Assembly: GCA_021234155.1 (NCBI GenBank)
Contig: JAJEKV010000036.1
Coordinates: 1,806,777-1,870,776 of the forward strand
Direction: 5' to 3'
Source: Isoetes taiwanensis
Taxonomy: Eukaryota > Streptophyta > Lycopodiopsida > Isoetales > Isoetaceae
DNA: 64,000 nt
The position numbers and the translations under genes were made by a program. Position 1 is the stretch's first letter. Each line of letters begins with the position of its first letter. The notes under the pieces were generated by a model. The model was not told the origin of the DNA. It saw nothing but the letters and a program-made list of their open reading frames with translations, and searched no databases. Shown one piece after another: positions 19,479-29,860 of this stretch.

Positions 19479-20137
19479 GTGATTGAGGTTCGTTCTGGAT
19501 TTGTGCCATTGCTTATCATCGACAGAACTGCTTATGTACCTCATGCAAATTTGAAGATTGCCTTGGAGTTGTTTCAGACAATGCAACATAGGGATGTGGC
19601 ATCGTGGAATGTAATGATATTGGGTTTTACTAGGCTAGGAAGAATCAACGACAATACTTCTCAAATGTTTTAAGCAAATGTCAAAAAGACAATGTGGTCT
19701 CATGGACTACTATAATTGCAGCATGTGCTCAACATGGTGAGTTGATTTGCTTAAGGAAATGGATGAACCTAATGGATGAGTTGAGTTTCATGTCTACACT
19801 GCTGTCACGCTAGGCACAACATGGCTAACTTGAAAAGGCAAAATTTCATTTTTGGAATGCCACTATGGTAAGTTAGAACATTTTTTAAAATGCCACTATT
19901 GCACATCATAGTAAGTTGGAACAAACACTTAGACGTTTTTAACATATGCAGTGCCAAGGTTTTAGACCAAATGAGGTCACCTTTGCAAACCACCATACAA
20001 CATGTTCTATTCATTTGGTTAATGGCAAATGCATGCATGCTATTGTTTTAAATTATGGATTTAAATTATATGTCGTCATTCTGTTGTGTTCTGCTTATGG
20101 TAGAAACATTTTTATTGGAGGATGTTTCCAATTTTAG
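19479..20137 (+). pseudogene. PPR protein relic
   Basis: Pieces of PLS-type PPR repeats in changing frames: ALELFQTMQHRDVASWNVMI and GRIND at 19560-19650, a VVSWTTIIAA-like piece near 19690-19730, and FRPNEVTFAN plus GKCMHAIVLNYGF near 19950-20070. They resemble the intact PPR gene at 25.6 kb. Stops and frameshifts separate them, so this is a dead PPR copy. Confidence 0.75.
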
Positions 20138-20814
20138 TCATGAGAAAATTAGTTTCAAGAATCTACAACCCCCCAATTTCTATGTGAACGTTGTTACCAT
20201 CCAAATTTCCATAGATTGACCTTCAAATAATTTGAATGAATAGAATAGAATAGAATTTGAATAATTTGCGAATGCTAAGCATACGCAAATGAAAACGAAC
20301 AACGATTTATTTCAACTTCTCCAAACTAGATCATATATGGTACAGGTCTTTCTTAAACATAAGATGATCTAGTGTCTTATAATACAAAGATATATGTAAA
20401 ACACAACAAACATTCTCTGCTACTTTGCCATTCAAGATAAATTTTCATTTATTTCGTGTTGCCTGAGACGTACTACATATGACTGAAAATACGTTTTCAT
20501 TTCGATTAAAGAAAATCCACTTTTGAACCCAGCAAAAATATAACAACCACAAATGAATAACATTAAGTCTAAATGAATGATTTTAAGCTTCAATGCCTGA
20601 CAAATTTGACCTTGCCTAAATAAAAAACTAACTAGTCTTGTCTTGCTAAAGCCTTCTGGTGTGCTTCTTGTTAGTTTTTTTTTTTAATCCTGTACAGTAA
20701 TAGGTCGACTGTTCTTTGTTTTTTGGGTCCCATAGGTCATCGGGTCTCAGTGGAAATAAAACTCAATTTCAATCAATTTAATTCAATTCAATTATATCTA
20801 TCTTTGTTTCTTTC

Positions 20815-21055
20815 TTTAGTGAAGAACTCTATCTATTTATTTTAACACGTAGGCTTTCTACCCCAAAGCAATAGCAACGAAAGGGAATTATGTTTCTTTC
20901 TTTAGTAGCATAGGACAGGATGACGGAGATGGGGCAGGGCGACAGACGTGACAGAGGGCAGGGCGCCGAGACGATAGGATAGGATAGAAGTTTTAGTGAA
21001 GAACTCTATCTATTTATTTTAACACGTAGGCTTTCTACCCAAAGCAATAGCGACG
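20815..21055 (+). repeat. Direct repeat of about 66 bp, 177-bp period
   Basis: TTTAGTGAAGAACTCTATC and the following bases through AAAGCAATAG occur at 20815 and 20992. The spacer contains GGGCAGGGCGACAGACGTG and a (GATAG)-like run. No coding content. Confidence 0.8.
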
Positions 21056-21139
21056 AGGGGGTTAATTCACCTGGCGAGCCTGTTATGCTCTATCACAGAG
21101 CTTGGATCAACGACAGGGATTTCTTGGATTAGAAAGCAT

Positions 21140-21266
21140 GCCGGTTAAGAAGGGGTTAAACCCCCTTTAGAGCCCATTGCGGCAAATAAATGGGCGAGCC
21201 TGGAGGGGCAAGCCCATTTATTTTTGCCGTAATGGGCGAGAAAGGGAGTTTGACTCCTCTAACTGG
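21140..21266. repeat. Foldback palindrome, copy A
   Basis: Long imperfect palindrome: GCCGGTTAAGAAGGGGTTAAA on the left mirrors TTTGACTCCTCTAACTGGC on the right, and GCAAATAAATGGGC mirrors GCCCATTTATTTTTGC around a GGAGGGGCAAG loop. The same structure recurs at 21696. Confidence 0.8.
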
Positions 21267-21695
21267 CAGGGTCCGAGACTGCTTTAGCAGCGACAAGGAA
21301 AATCTGCATTAGCCCAGAGCTATCCCAGAGCTCCGATTTGGGTGACGCGATTTAAGATTTAAGCAGCGAGATTTGAGATTCAAGCATCGATTTAAGCTCT
21401 GATTTAAGCAGCCCTCAAGACTGCTAGAGCTCCAAGACCTCCAAGATAGCCGGCCAGAGCTTCAGAGCTCCGATTTAAGCAAAGCCTTCAAGACGGCTGG
21501 CCAGAGCTTTGTCTTCGCTGAGATGCTTGTTTGGAAAATATTTGATAGCTGAGATCAAATATTTGTTTCGTAGACGGTTTATCAAGATAAACAGGCAAGC
21601 AGATGGTTTATCAAGATAAACATGCCAAATATGAGCTGTTACGGCTAATAACTGATTTCAATCTAACGGCTAAGATCTAAAGTAGTTGAGGAACT

Positions 21696-21821
21696 GACGG
21701 TTAAGAAGGGGATAAACACCCCTGCGAGCCCCTTACAGCAGATAAATGGGCGAGCCCGGAGGGGCGAGCCCGTTTATCTGATGTGAGGGGCAAGCAGGGG
21801 TGTATATCCCCTTTAACCGGC
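21696..21821. repeat. Foldback palindrome, copy B
   Basis: Same layout as copy A: GACGGTTAAGAAGGGGATAAA mirrors the end TATCCCCTTTAACCGGC, and CAGATAAATGGGCGAGCCC mirrors GGGCGAGCCCGTTTATCTG. Two copies 556 bp apart suggest a small MITE-like or foldback family. Confidence 0.8.
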
Positions 21822-22078
21822 AGGCCACAAACAGAGCTCCATAGCAACCTCCAGAGCAAGGTTTATCAGCTGATTCGGATGCCCATAGCAAGGTTATCAA
21901 GATCCAGAGCAAGATTATCATGACCGGAGCAAGATTATCATGACCACAGCAAGATTATCATGACCGGAGCTACCACCGAGTCGGGGAAGCTGATTCTGGC
22001 GCCAAGAAGAAGGTTCCTAATATCGTGGATCTGCGATGGACGCTCAGGATTGTGCTGATCACAAATCCTGCCGGTTAA

Positions 22079-23147
22079 GGCCCTTTTTCCACGGCTGACT
22101 TAAAATATGGCTGTCTTATAATTATAAGACAGCATTTTAGATGCCACGTCATTCTTGTGGCATGTCTTAAAAAAATTAGTTTTCCATGGCTTGATTATAA
22201 GAGGTGTCTTATAATTTAAGACATGTCTCATAAATTTGGTTTTCCACTACTCCCTCAATGCCTTCGAACCAATAGGAAAAACAGAGATATGAAACAACTA
22301 CAAATCTGCTAAACACAGATCCGACCTGTTGATCCTAAATCCTGTAAATCCGAAAGCCTATAAATCCGATATGTTGATCTGACTGAACCCGACCTCTATC
22401 GACTGTACCCGACTGTAAATCTATTCCTGAAGTAAATCGACAAGATGCGACAGAAATAGATCCGATCAGAACTGATCTGCATTCGACCTCTTGAATCCGA
22501 CTACAGAGATATGATCCAACTACAGAGATATGATCCGACTATAAATCCCGATCTGTGAGAAATCGACTGCATAAAAATCGAGATGTGGAAAGACTACAGA
22601 CCTGAGAAACCAGTAGACAGACCAACTACTATCGGAATCCGATCTGAGAGCCTGAGAAATCGAGCTGTTGCTTGATGAAATCGACCTGATAAATTGAATC
22701 CCGACCTGAGAAATTGACTGTTAAATCCAAAACATAGAAACTCCATACCTGAATCCGACCTCAAGAAGTGCCGAATCCGACCTGAAGAACTGCCAAAATC
22801 TATCTGAACTTGATTAACAGTCGAATCCGACCTGAAGAGTTGCACAAATCGACTTGAAGCTTGAAGACTTCTCATATTTGTATCTATTGATTGCAGTTCG
22901 GTCTACTCTTCCTTTTTTTTTAGGACAGCCTTGGATTGCGCAAAGGAGGCAGCTGATTGGTTAGGATCTGCTGTCTTATTTTGTGGCGGGGGATTTCGCC
23001 GGGAAGAAAATAAGACTTTGATGTTGTACGGAATTGATTTAAGACATGTCGTAAAAGTTTTAGTGGAAAAGTATGGTGTCATATTTGCTGATTTGGCCCA
23101 ATCATATTGACATAAATTTAAGACATCTATGCCATGGAAAAAGGGCC
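22079..23147. mobile_element. PIF/Harbinger-like (Tourist-type) non-autonomous element, 1,069 bp
   Basis: Terminal inverted repeats GGCCCTTTTTCCA (22079-22091) and TGGAAAAAGGGCC (ending 23147) extend to about 17 bp with one mismatch. They are flanked by TAA on both sides (22076-22078 and 23148-23150), the trinucleotide target typical of PIF/Harbinger. Subterminal regions repeat TGTCTTA and TAAGACA. The middle (about 22300-22870) is a degenerate array around AATCCGACCTGA. No transposase is present. Confidence 0.82.
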
Positions 23148-23216
23148 TAAGGTTGATTCAAGCCCTAAGACAGGGCAGAATAGACACCTGCGAATTTGAT
23201 AACTATAGCTTCAGTT

Positions 23217-23273
23217 ATAGAATAGAATAGAATAGAATAGAATAGAATAGAATAGAATAGAATAGAATAGAAT
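23217..23273. repeat. (TAGAA)n pentanucleotide microsatellite
   Basis: About 11 uninterrupted pentamers. On the minus strand it reads (TATTC)n and lies exactly at the 3' end of the LINE described next, so it is probably that element's tail. Confidence 0.9.
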
Positions 23274-25440
23274 ACATTAACGTCCGTGAGGCCCCCGGAC
23301 TTGTGTAGCATCCTGCGAGCTCCCATAGGGTGCTGCCAGCAAACAGACGCATAGGTTTTATGTAGCCATCTAGCGGGCTTCACTTGTTCTTTATATATTA
23401 CCCGCATCGTGTTTATATCTGGCTTCTTGGCCATACACAAATGCATCGCTATCAACAGTTTTGAACTGTACTTTGTGGGCTTCTCTGATCCGCCTCAACC
23501 GTGCTTTTCAGATTATTAGCCCTCTCTCTTTGTGCACCCCCCGGTGTCTTATTATCATTTCTTTTATAGCTTTCGCTATATCTGTGAGTGTCTCTTCTTT
23601 GTCCATCAGTGCTGGGAGTGGGAGATCCCACCTTTGTTAAATTTGGACCTTATGTGTCGTTGTAAACCGGGCACTCCTTTACCATGTGCTCTTCGCCTTT
23701 CTATTTTTCCCCGAGTCACATACTTTCGACATATTCTCTCTGCTCTATCTATTTTCCTCCATCTATCTTTCTCAATTCGAGGTCGTGGCTTCCCATCCCC
23801 GAATCCGCCGGCGTTCCCCATTTTCTTATTCAACGTCTTTGCTTTTGTATGTGATATGCCCTATCTCGTCCCCCACGGATTGAAGGTTTCCAATAGCCAT
23901 TCTGTCTTGGGTCCTGTGTGTCGTGCCAGCCAGTTTCTCATTGCTTTTCCTGTCCATTCTTCGTCCCATCCATCTGCTTGTATAATCTGACTTAGTTGCA
24001 TCCCCATATTTGTTTGTCCATTTCGCCAATTAGTTAAACCATCCCTTGCCCATTTGTTATGTGTCTTTGTTTCTTTGATTCATCTATCGCTATTGACGAC
24101 AGTTTGTCCTCCTTCCCATAGCTATTGTCCTTTATTAGGTATCTAACTGTTCTTTCCCAGGCCCTCACTTCCATTGGCTTTTCCCCCGTCTCATATAAGA
24201 TTGTTGCCAATGATGTACCTGTCTTCATCTGGAATTCCTGTCCGTGCCATTGCCTCAGTATGCCTTCTTGTTTTTCCCATTTCTTTTCTGACAGACCTGG
24301 TCTCCATGTCTCACATCCGTACAACTGTGTTGATGCTACTATCGTGTTGAATAGATATGCTTTGATTTCCCAATTGGTGATCCTGTTGTTGTTGGAGTAA
24401 TTCATCATGATGTAATAATTGCCTATTGCTGCTTGGAATCTGGTATCTGCTCCTCTTGACCATCTCCCCCCTCCATGTGTGTCGTACCCCAGATACCTAT
24501 ACCCTGTGGCTTCCTCCAGTTCCTCCCCCTTGTATCTAAATGGCCTGTGTTTTATCTTTGTCCCGAAGGTCACTATTTTTGTTTTTCCCAAGTTGACTGT
24601 CAGTCCTGTCTCCTCACAAAATTCCTCTAGTATCTCTAGCATTCTGTGCATCCCTTTGTTTTTGGTAGCCATCATACCTAAATCATCTGCATATAGCATT
24701 ATTGGGACTTTTGTTTTCCCTATCATTGGTGCTTCACTGTCTCCCTGTCTTTCCCTGACAAATTCCTGTAGAGCATCTATGTATATCCCAAATAGTGTGG
24801 GTGATAGTGGACAGCCTTGTTTAACTCCTGTATCGCATTCTATGGCTTCTCCTCCCTCCGCTGTTTTGGCATACACCTTTTGGTATAGCCTTGCGATTGA
24901 TCCCACTAACCCTTCTGGTGCTCTCAGTCCTATTAGCCTAAGTAGAAATTTATCTCTAGGCACTGTGTCGAAGGCTTTTTTAAAGTCCACAAAGCAGCAT
25001 ATGATCTTCTTGTTATTCTCCTTTGTCTGCTCTATCATTATCCTTAGAGTCACCAAATGGTCCGTGGTCGAATACTCTGGTCGAAAACCTGCCTGACCTT
25101 GTGCTCTGAGCTTCCCTTCTTCTGCCCACATTTTCAGTTTTTGATCCAGCATTTTCCCAAACCATTTCGCGAATACTGAGCTGACCATAATAGTCCTGTA
25201 ATTGCTCGGTTCCTCCTTGTTTCCTCCTTTGTGCAGCGGGATTACCTTGTTAAACTGCCATCTTTCCGGAAGACCCAAATGTACTACCTCATTGAATATT
25301 TCTGTTACAATCCCTATTATCTCTGTTCCTACGCACTTCAGCATCTCTGCTATAGCCTGTTATTTGGTATTGAATGGCTGATAATCAGTGATGCTTCTCC
25401 CATGGATGCAACTAATCCTAGGCTTTGCATAATTTAACGT
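23217..25440 (-). mobile_element. 5'-truncated LINE with reverse transcriptase ORF and (TATTC)n tail
   Basis: The main frame (25344-24034, 436 codons) is a non-LTR RT: FNKVIPLHKGG, SNYRTIMVSS, AGFRPEYSTTDHL, CCFVDFKKAFDTVPR, GVKQGCPLSPTLFGIYID, catalytic YADD in LYADDLGMM, then LGKTKIVTFG, YRYLGYDTHGG and STQLYGCETW. Downstream code continues in other frames to about 23470. No endonuclease is present: the element begins near 25440, about 170 bp from the PPR start, as expected for 5'-truncated insertions. The short tandem-repeat tail instead of poly(A) recalls RTE-type LINEs, but I cannot fix the clade. Confidence 0.85.
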
Positions 25441-25610
25441 AACAAATACAAAGACAAATTTCACAGGATCCTCCTCGGGCCCTCGGGGATCCCACACCAC
25501 AGACATCTCGGGGATCTGGTACAGTATATTTTCCACGCTGGGAGGAATTATCTCCAGGAAAAAGAGAAAATACTGAATGCTTCAAACGCATAATTCCGTT
25601 TGAATGCGTG

Positions 25611-27329
25611 ATGCTAGCAACAGGAATCCCTGACCCTCAAAGGGTCATTTTGGGCGAGGAGAATAGAAGAATCACAGCGAACTATGTGCAGGAGTCGACT
25701 CGCAGGAGATCAAGTTTTGGTGGTTTTTGGCAGGAACCTATTCCCCAGATTGCTCAACGGGATTCAGATGAGTACATTTACTTTCTTCGCCAGGGTAACT
25801 GGAAAAAAACTTTATCAGATGGGAAGTTTATTCATGCCCAACTTATTCTTTCTGGCATGCATAGAGATAAATTCCTCGGTAATCTTCTCCTGGATATGTA
25901 TGGAAAACATGCGGCTCTATATGCTGCTCACTTAGTCTTTCTGGCCATTCTTCATCCCAATGTAGTCTCGTGGAATATCATACTTGCAGCTTATGCCCAT
26001 TGTTGCAGGTTAAATGAAGCTCATTACTTGTTTGATATAATGCCTATCAAGAATGTCATCTCATGGACTACCATGATTGCAGCATATGCCCAACAGGAGC
26101 CCTTGAAAGCTATCCAGTTGTTTCAACAGATGCAGCAGGAAGAGATTTCGCCAAACAATGTTACTTTTGTTAACATTCTCAATGCATGTGCCAATGCATC
26201 AGCGTTTCCTGAAGGTAAGCGTATTCACTCTTGGACTGTAGATGCCGGATTACATCCTGATGTAGTTATCAGTACCGCCCTTGCAAATATGTATGGGAAG
26301 TGTGGAAGCTTGGGAGATGCGCATAAAATTGTTAGTAGCTTCCATAAGAAAGATGTGGTCTTGTGGACTACCTTAATTGCAGCATATGCAAAGGATGAGA
26401 ATGTCAAGGAGGCTCTTCATCTATTCAGACAAATGCAGGCGACAGGGTTACAGCCAGATAGAGTCACATGGTCTTGTATAGTGGATGCATGTTCCAATGA
26501 TCAGGCATCTTTTGCTGAAGGAAAGCATATTCATTCCCAAATTTTACATGATGGCTATGGTACAGAACTTGTTATAGGGAATGCACTTTTGACTATGTAT
26601 GGAAAGTGTAACAGCCTCAGACATGCAGATGCCGTCTTTGAAAGAATGCCTAAGCATGATGTAATTTCGCTGTCTTCTTTGATTGCAGCATATGCTGAGC
26701 ATGGTCAAGCTAAGGAATCCATTTCATTATTTCAACATATGCTAGAGGAGAACATTCTGCCAAATAATATAACATTTGCAGGTGTCCTTGATGCATGTGC
26801 CAACCAAGCAATTCTATGCGAAGGCAAGCGCATTCATGCCCATGTAATACACAACGATCTGGCATGCAATGTTGTTATTGGAGCTGGCGTTATCAACATG
26901 TATGGTAGGTGTGGAAGGTTGGATGATGTACGTTACGCTTTTGATCAAATAATGGAGCAAGATGTGGTGCTCTGGAATGCCATGATTGCAGCATATGCAC
27001 AACATGGTTATGGTGATGATGTACTGGGTCATTTTTTCAAGATGAAACTGCATGCCATGCGCCCAGATTATATCACATTCATCAGCATTCTTTCAGGGTG
27101 TGGTCATACTGCATTAATGGATGAGGCCTTTGAAAATTTTCTTTCTATGATTGGAGATTACCACATTACACCTGTAGTGGAGCACTGTAACTGCATGGTT
27201 GATCTTCTTGCTCGTGCCCAATGGTTAGATGAAGCTGAAGATCTTACCAATAGCATGCCCTTTCATGGAACTTCAAAATCATGGATGACCTTGGTTCTTT
27301 CTAATAGGACATATACTGATGAACTGTGA
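25611..27329 (+). CDS. PLS-class pentatricopeptide repeat (PPR) protein
   Basis: Intronless ORF of about 572 codons from the ATG at 25611. PPR proteins bind organellar RNA and act in editing, splicing or processing in plastids or mitochondria. About 12-14 degenerate 31-36-residue repeats are visible, with the recurring PLS pattern GK.IH..., ...NMYGKCGSL.DA, DVVLWTTLIAAYA, EALHLFRQMQ, and PD.VTW..., from about residue 70. The end (HCNCMVDLLARAQWLDEAEDL ... SWMTLVLSN) matches the last repeats before where an E domain begins in related proteins, but the ORF stops 8 residues later. No E, E+ or DYW domain follows, so it is probably a truncated PLS protein or needs a partner for editing. No clear transit peptide is seen. 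The LINE 5' end is about 170 bp upstream and may reach into the promoter. Confidence 0.9.
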   Translation: MLATGIPDPQRVILGEENRRITANYVQESTRRRSSFGGFWQEPIPQIAQRDSDEYIYFLRQGNWKKTLSDGKFIHAQLILSGMHRDKFLGNLLLDMYGKHAALYAAHLVFLAILHPNVVSWNIILAAYAHCCRLNEAHYLFDIMPIKNVISWTTMIAAYAQQEPLKAIQLFQQMQQEEISPNNVTFVNILNACANASAFPEGKRIHSWTVDAGLHPDVVISTALANMYGKCGSLGDAHKIVSSFHKKDVVLWTTLIAAYAKDENVKEALHLFRQMQATGLQPDRVTWSCIVDACSNDQASFAEGKHIHSQILHDGYGTELVIGNALLTMYGKCNSLRHADAVFERMPKHDVISLSSLIAAYAEHGQAKESISLFQHMLEENILPNNITFAGVLDACANQAILCEGKRIHAHVIHNDLACNVVIGAGVINMYGRCGRLDDVRYAFDQIMEQDVVLWNAMIAAYAQHGYGDDVLGHFFKMKLHAMRPDYITFISILSGCGHTALMDEAFENFLSMIGDYHITPVVEHCNCMVDLLARAQWLDEAEDLTNSMPFHGTSKSWMTLVLSNRTYTDEL

Positions 27330-29229
27330 CTAATGCAAGTCAAGAATCATATGGATTTGTTAACACAATTGATTGAACATGAACACGATAATTGCTTGTG
27401 CAATTAAGAGCAAATGGACAAAAAACTGTAGACCATCCACATGGAATGTTGAGTGCCCAGATTGGTTGCGACTCTATGCAACGTCCTAAATGCTCCTTCC
27501 ATTTCCTTGGATCCGAGCAACACTCACCTGGCAAGAAGAAAATAATTCAGTGACAAAAAATAAGTTATCTCCTGCACAGGAAAATTAGAAACTATGCATT
27601 GTCGAATCGAGGAATACTTAATTGTTTGGATGATCCTTGGCAATGAATATTTCTTGACGATGACCCTTGGCAATGAATATTTCTTGGGGCAAAGGATGAA
27701 GCAGGAACCTATCCAGAGACAAATAGCATATGAGATTGCAATTGCAACTCACAATAAGGTGGTTTTCTTCCCTGTAACGTACCAGCTCCACCATTCAAGC
27801 ACAAGCAACCTGATGAGAAGGGTCCTTATCTGAGTTGTCTATCTAAAGTTGATGGAAAGAGAAATGGAAACGAAGAGGATGAATAAGTATCATGTAAAAA
27901 TGCTGCTCGTTTCGTCCTTCAAGAGTGAGAGAGAAAAAAAGGGGAATGTTACTCGCAGATACAACCAAACAAATACACAAACTGTTGTTGGGATTGTTGT
28001 CTTTCACTGGTCAACTAGTTACATTTATTTCTTTGCTCATAGGAGTTCCTTTTGCAGGTAGTTTATCAGCTCACAGAGTGGATACTGCTTGGAAGCAAGG
28101 CCCTAAAAATCAGAGCTGGAAAACATACTTTCCCAAATCTAAAGCTGGCTGGGCATAGACATTTCTTCAGGACAAAAGGGGGCTGCTGAGAGCAGTCAAA
28201 TCATTGAAACTCTGTTAAATAGTGATTGTAATTGATCTTCGGTTCAGACTTGAAGCCACAGCCATTAATGACTTCAATGCATTTATACAAGTCACGGGAA
28301 AAAGACATCATACTACAGGAATGTAAAATAACTGCACTTCAATCCGTTCATATGAGTCATGGGATCTTGCAATAAGAAAAGAATATACACATTTTCTCTA
28401 AAGTTTTAAGCCCTCCAACACCATGCAGATGCTTAACAGCCCTTAAAAGGATCATCTATGCCCTAATTAGGCTTCCCAATTCTTTTGTTTATATGAAAAT
28501 TTTAAATTGGAAAAGAATCAATTTTTTTTATTGCCTTTACATGATCATCTAAGCCCTAATTAGGCTTCTCAATTCGTTTGTTTCTATAGTTGGAAAAGGC
28601 TCAATGTTTTTATTTTACGGTCCCTCTAAGCTGTGTGAACTCAATACTACTATTGCCTCTTCTTTTTGCCTTTCTGTGGCATGAGATTAGATTAATCCCC
28701 CTCTTATCCTTTCTCTAAACCATTTTACAATTTGATAGAACCATCCAATTTCAATAGATTCAAGCATTGGTAGATAGTGTATTCTTTCTTACTCGAAAAT
28801 GGGTTAATTTGGAACTAGACTTTGGCCTCTAATGGAAGCAATCTAATGTATGCTTCGAGCGTCTCGTATGGCATTTGGTCTTTGTCACCCAATCCTTCAC
28901 ATGTAGTCTTTTTTGCACTTGCTGTATCTTCTAGATTTTTTGCAATATTCTATGTGATCGTGGGCTTAAGGTTTTTATGCCATAAGATTTGGAAATGATA
29001 TGTCTATTGTCAATTTCATTCAAAATAGTTTTTGCTCCACCTTAATCCAACACGTTTAAAAATATGCAAGTTCGATCTTCATTTCAATGGATATCTATAA
29101 TTGCAATGTTTGCTTCTCAAATTACCTAGGACAATTCTCTATTGGCAATCCTTCTGTGTTTTATCCATGGAAGTGTGATTCAATATTACATGATCAACTT
29201 TATTCATTTCCACCTTCAGTATTTGAGCT
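27330..29229. other. No recognised gene; one tandem duplication
   Basis: AT-rich DNA downstream of the PPR gene. A 45-bp segment starting GATCATCTATGCCCTAATTA at 28450 is repeated at 28543 (period 93). GGCAATGAATATTTCTTG is duplicated at 27640 and 27670. Nothing coding is supported. Confidence 0.55.
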
Positions 29230-29445
29230 CATTGAATCTATTCATTGACAAAGATTTAATCAACAAATCTGCTATCTGTTCAAAAGTATGGATACGTGTC
29301 AAGTGTAGCAAATTTCTACCTACCATATCTCTTATAAAAATGAACCTTTAACTCAATGTGCTTCAGCCTTTCATGTAGCATTGGAGTTTTTGGCATAGCT
29401 AACGCAGCTTTTATTGGCACGAAATATGACTATAGAATTTATAGA
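29230..29445 (-). pseudogene. Ty1/copia RNase H relic
   Basis: The minus strand reads NKAALAMPKTPMLHERLKHIELKVHFY, then a broken HTFEQIADLLIKS-like stretch. This is the conserved C-terminal RNase H of plant copia elements. Stops interrupt it and no other domain is nearby. Confidence 0.75.
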
Positions 29446-29860
29446 CGCGCATCTAGTACCTCAAAAATATTCTAAGACCCGTGCATAAGTGTTTCTTTTG
29501 GCAAGAACAAATGAATGCTAACTTTGGGTCTCCCGAGAGGTGTTCCTTGCTGCTGCATAGACTCTACAGAGATTAGAGCCTCGTAAAGCCATTCCTGTTT
29601 GCTCAAACCTAGTGTGCCCTTTCTGGTGATGCAAGGCTAGGGCGATGGAGATACCCCTGTTGGGCGGATTTTTTTCTTAGCATGAGATGTTTTATGTTAA
29701 GATAGAGATTTTTAAGTTCAAATAGATGTCCTTTGACTAACGCCAAGTTCATTCCACTCGAATAACTTCTTTTGTTGTTGTGGGATGCCGCAATTTTTTC
29801 ACGAGCATTAGTCAAATTCTCTATAGATTCTCAGGTTCGGTCATTTTGAGAATATTCTTT

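Noticed and set aside
24125-25096. Plus-strand frames of up to 225 codons.
   Set aside because: Antisense of the LINE reverse transcriptase.
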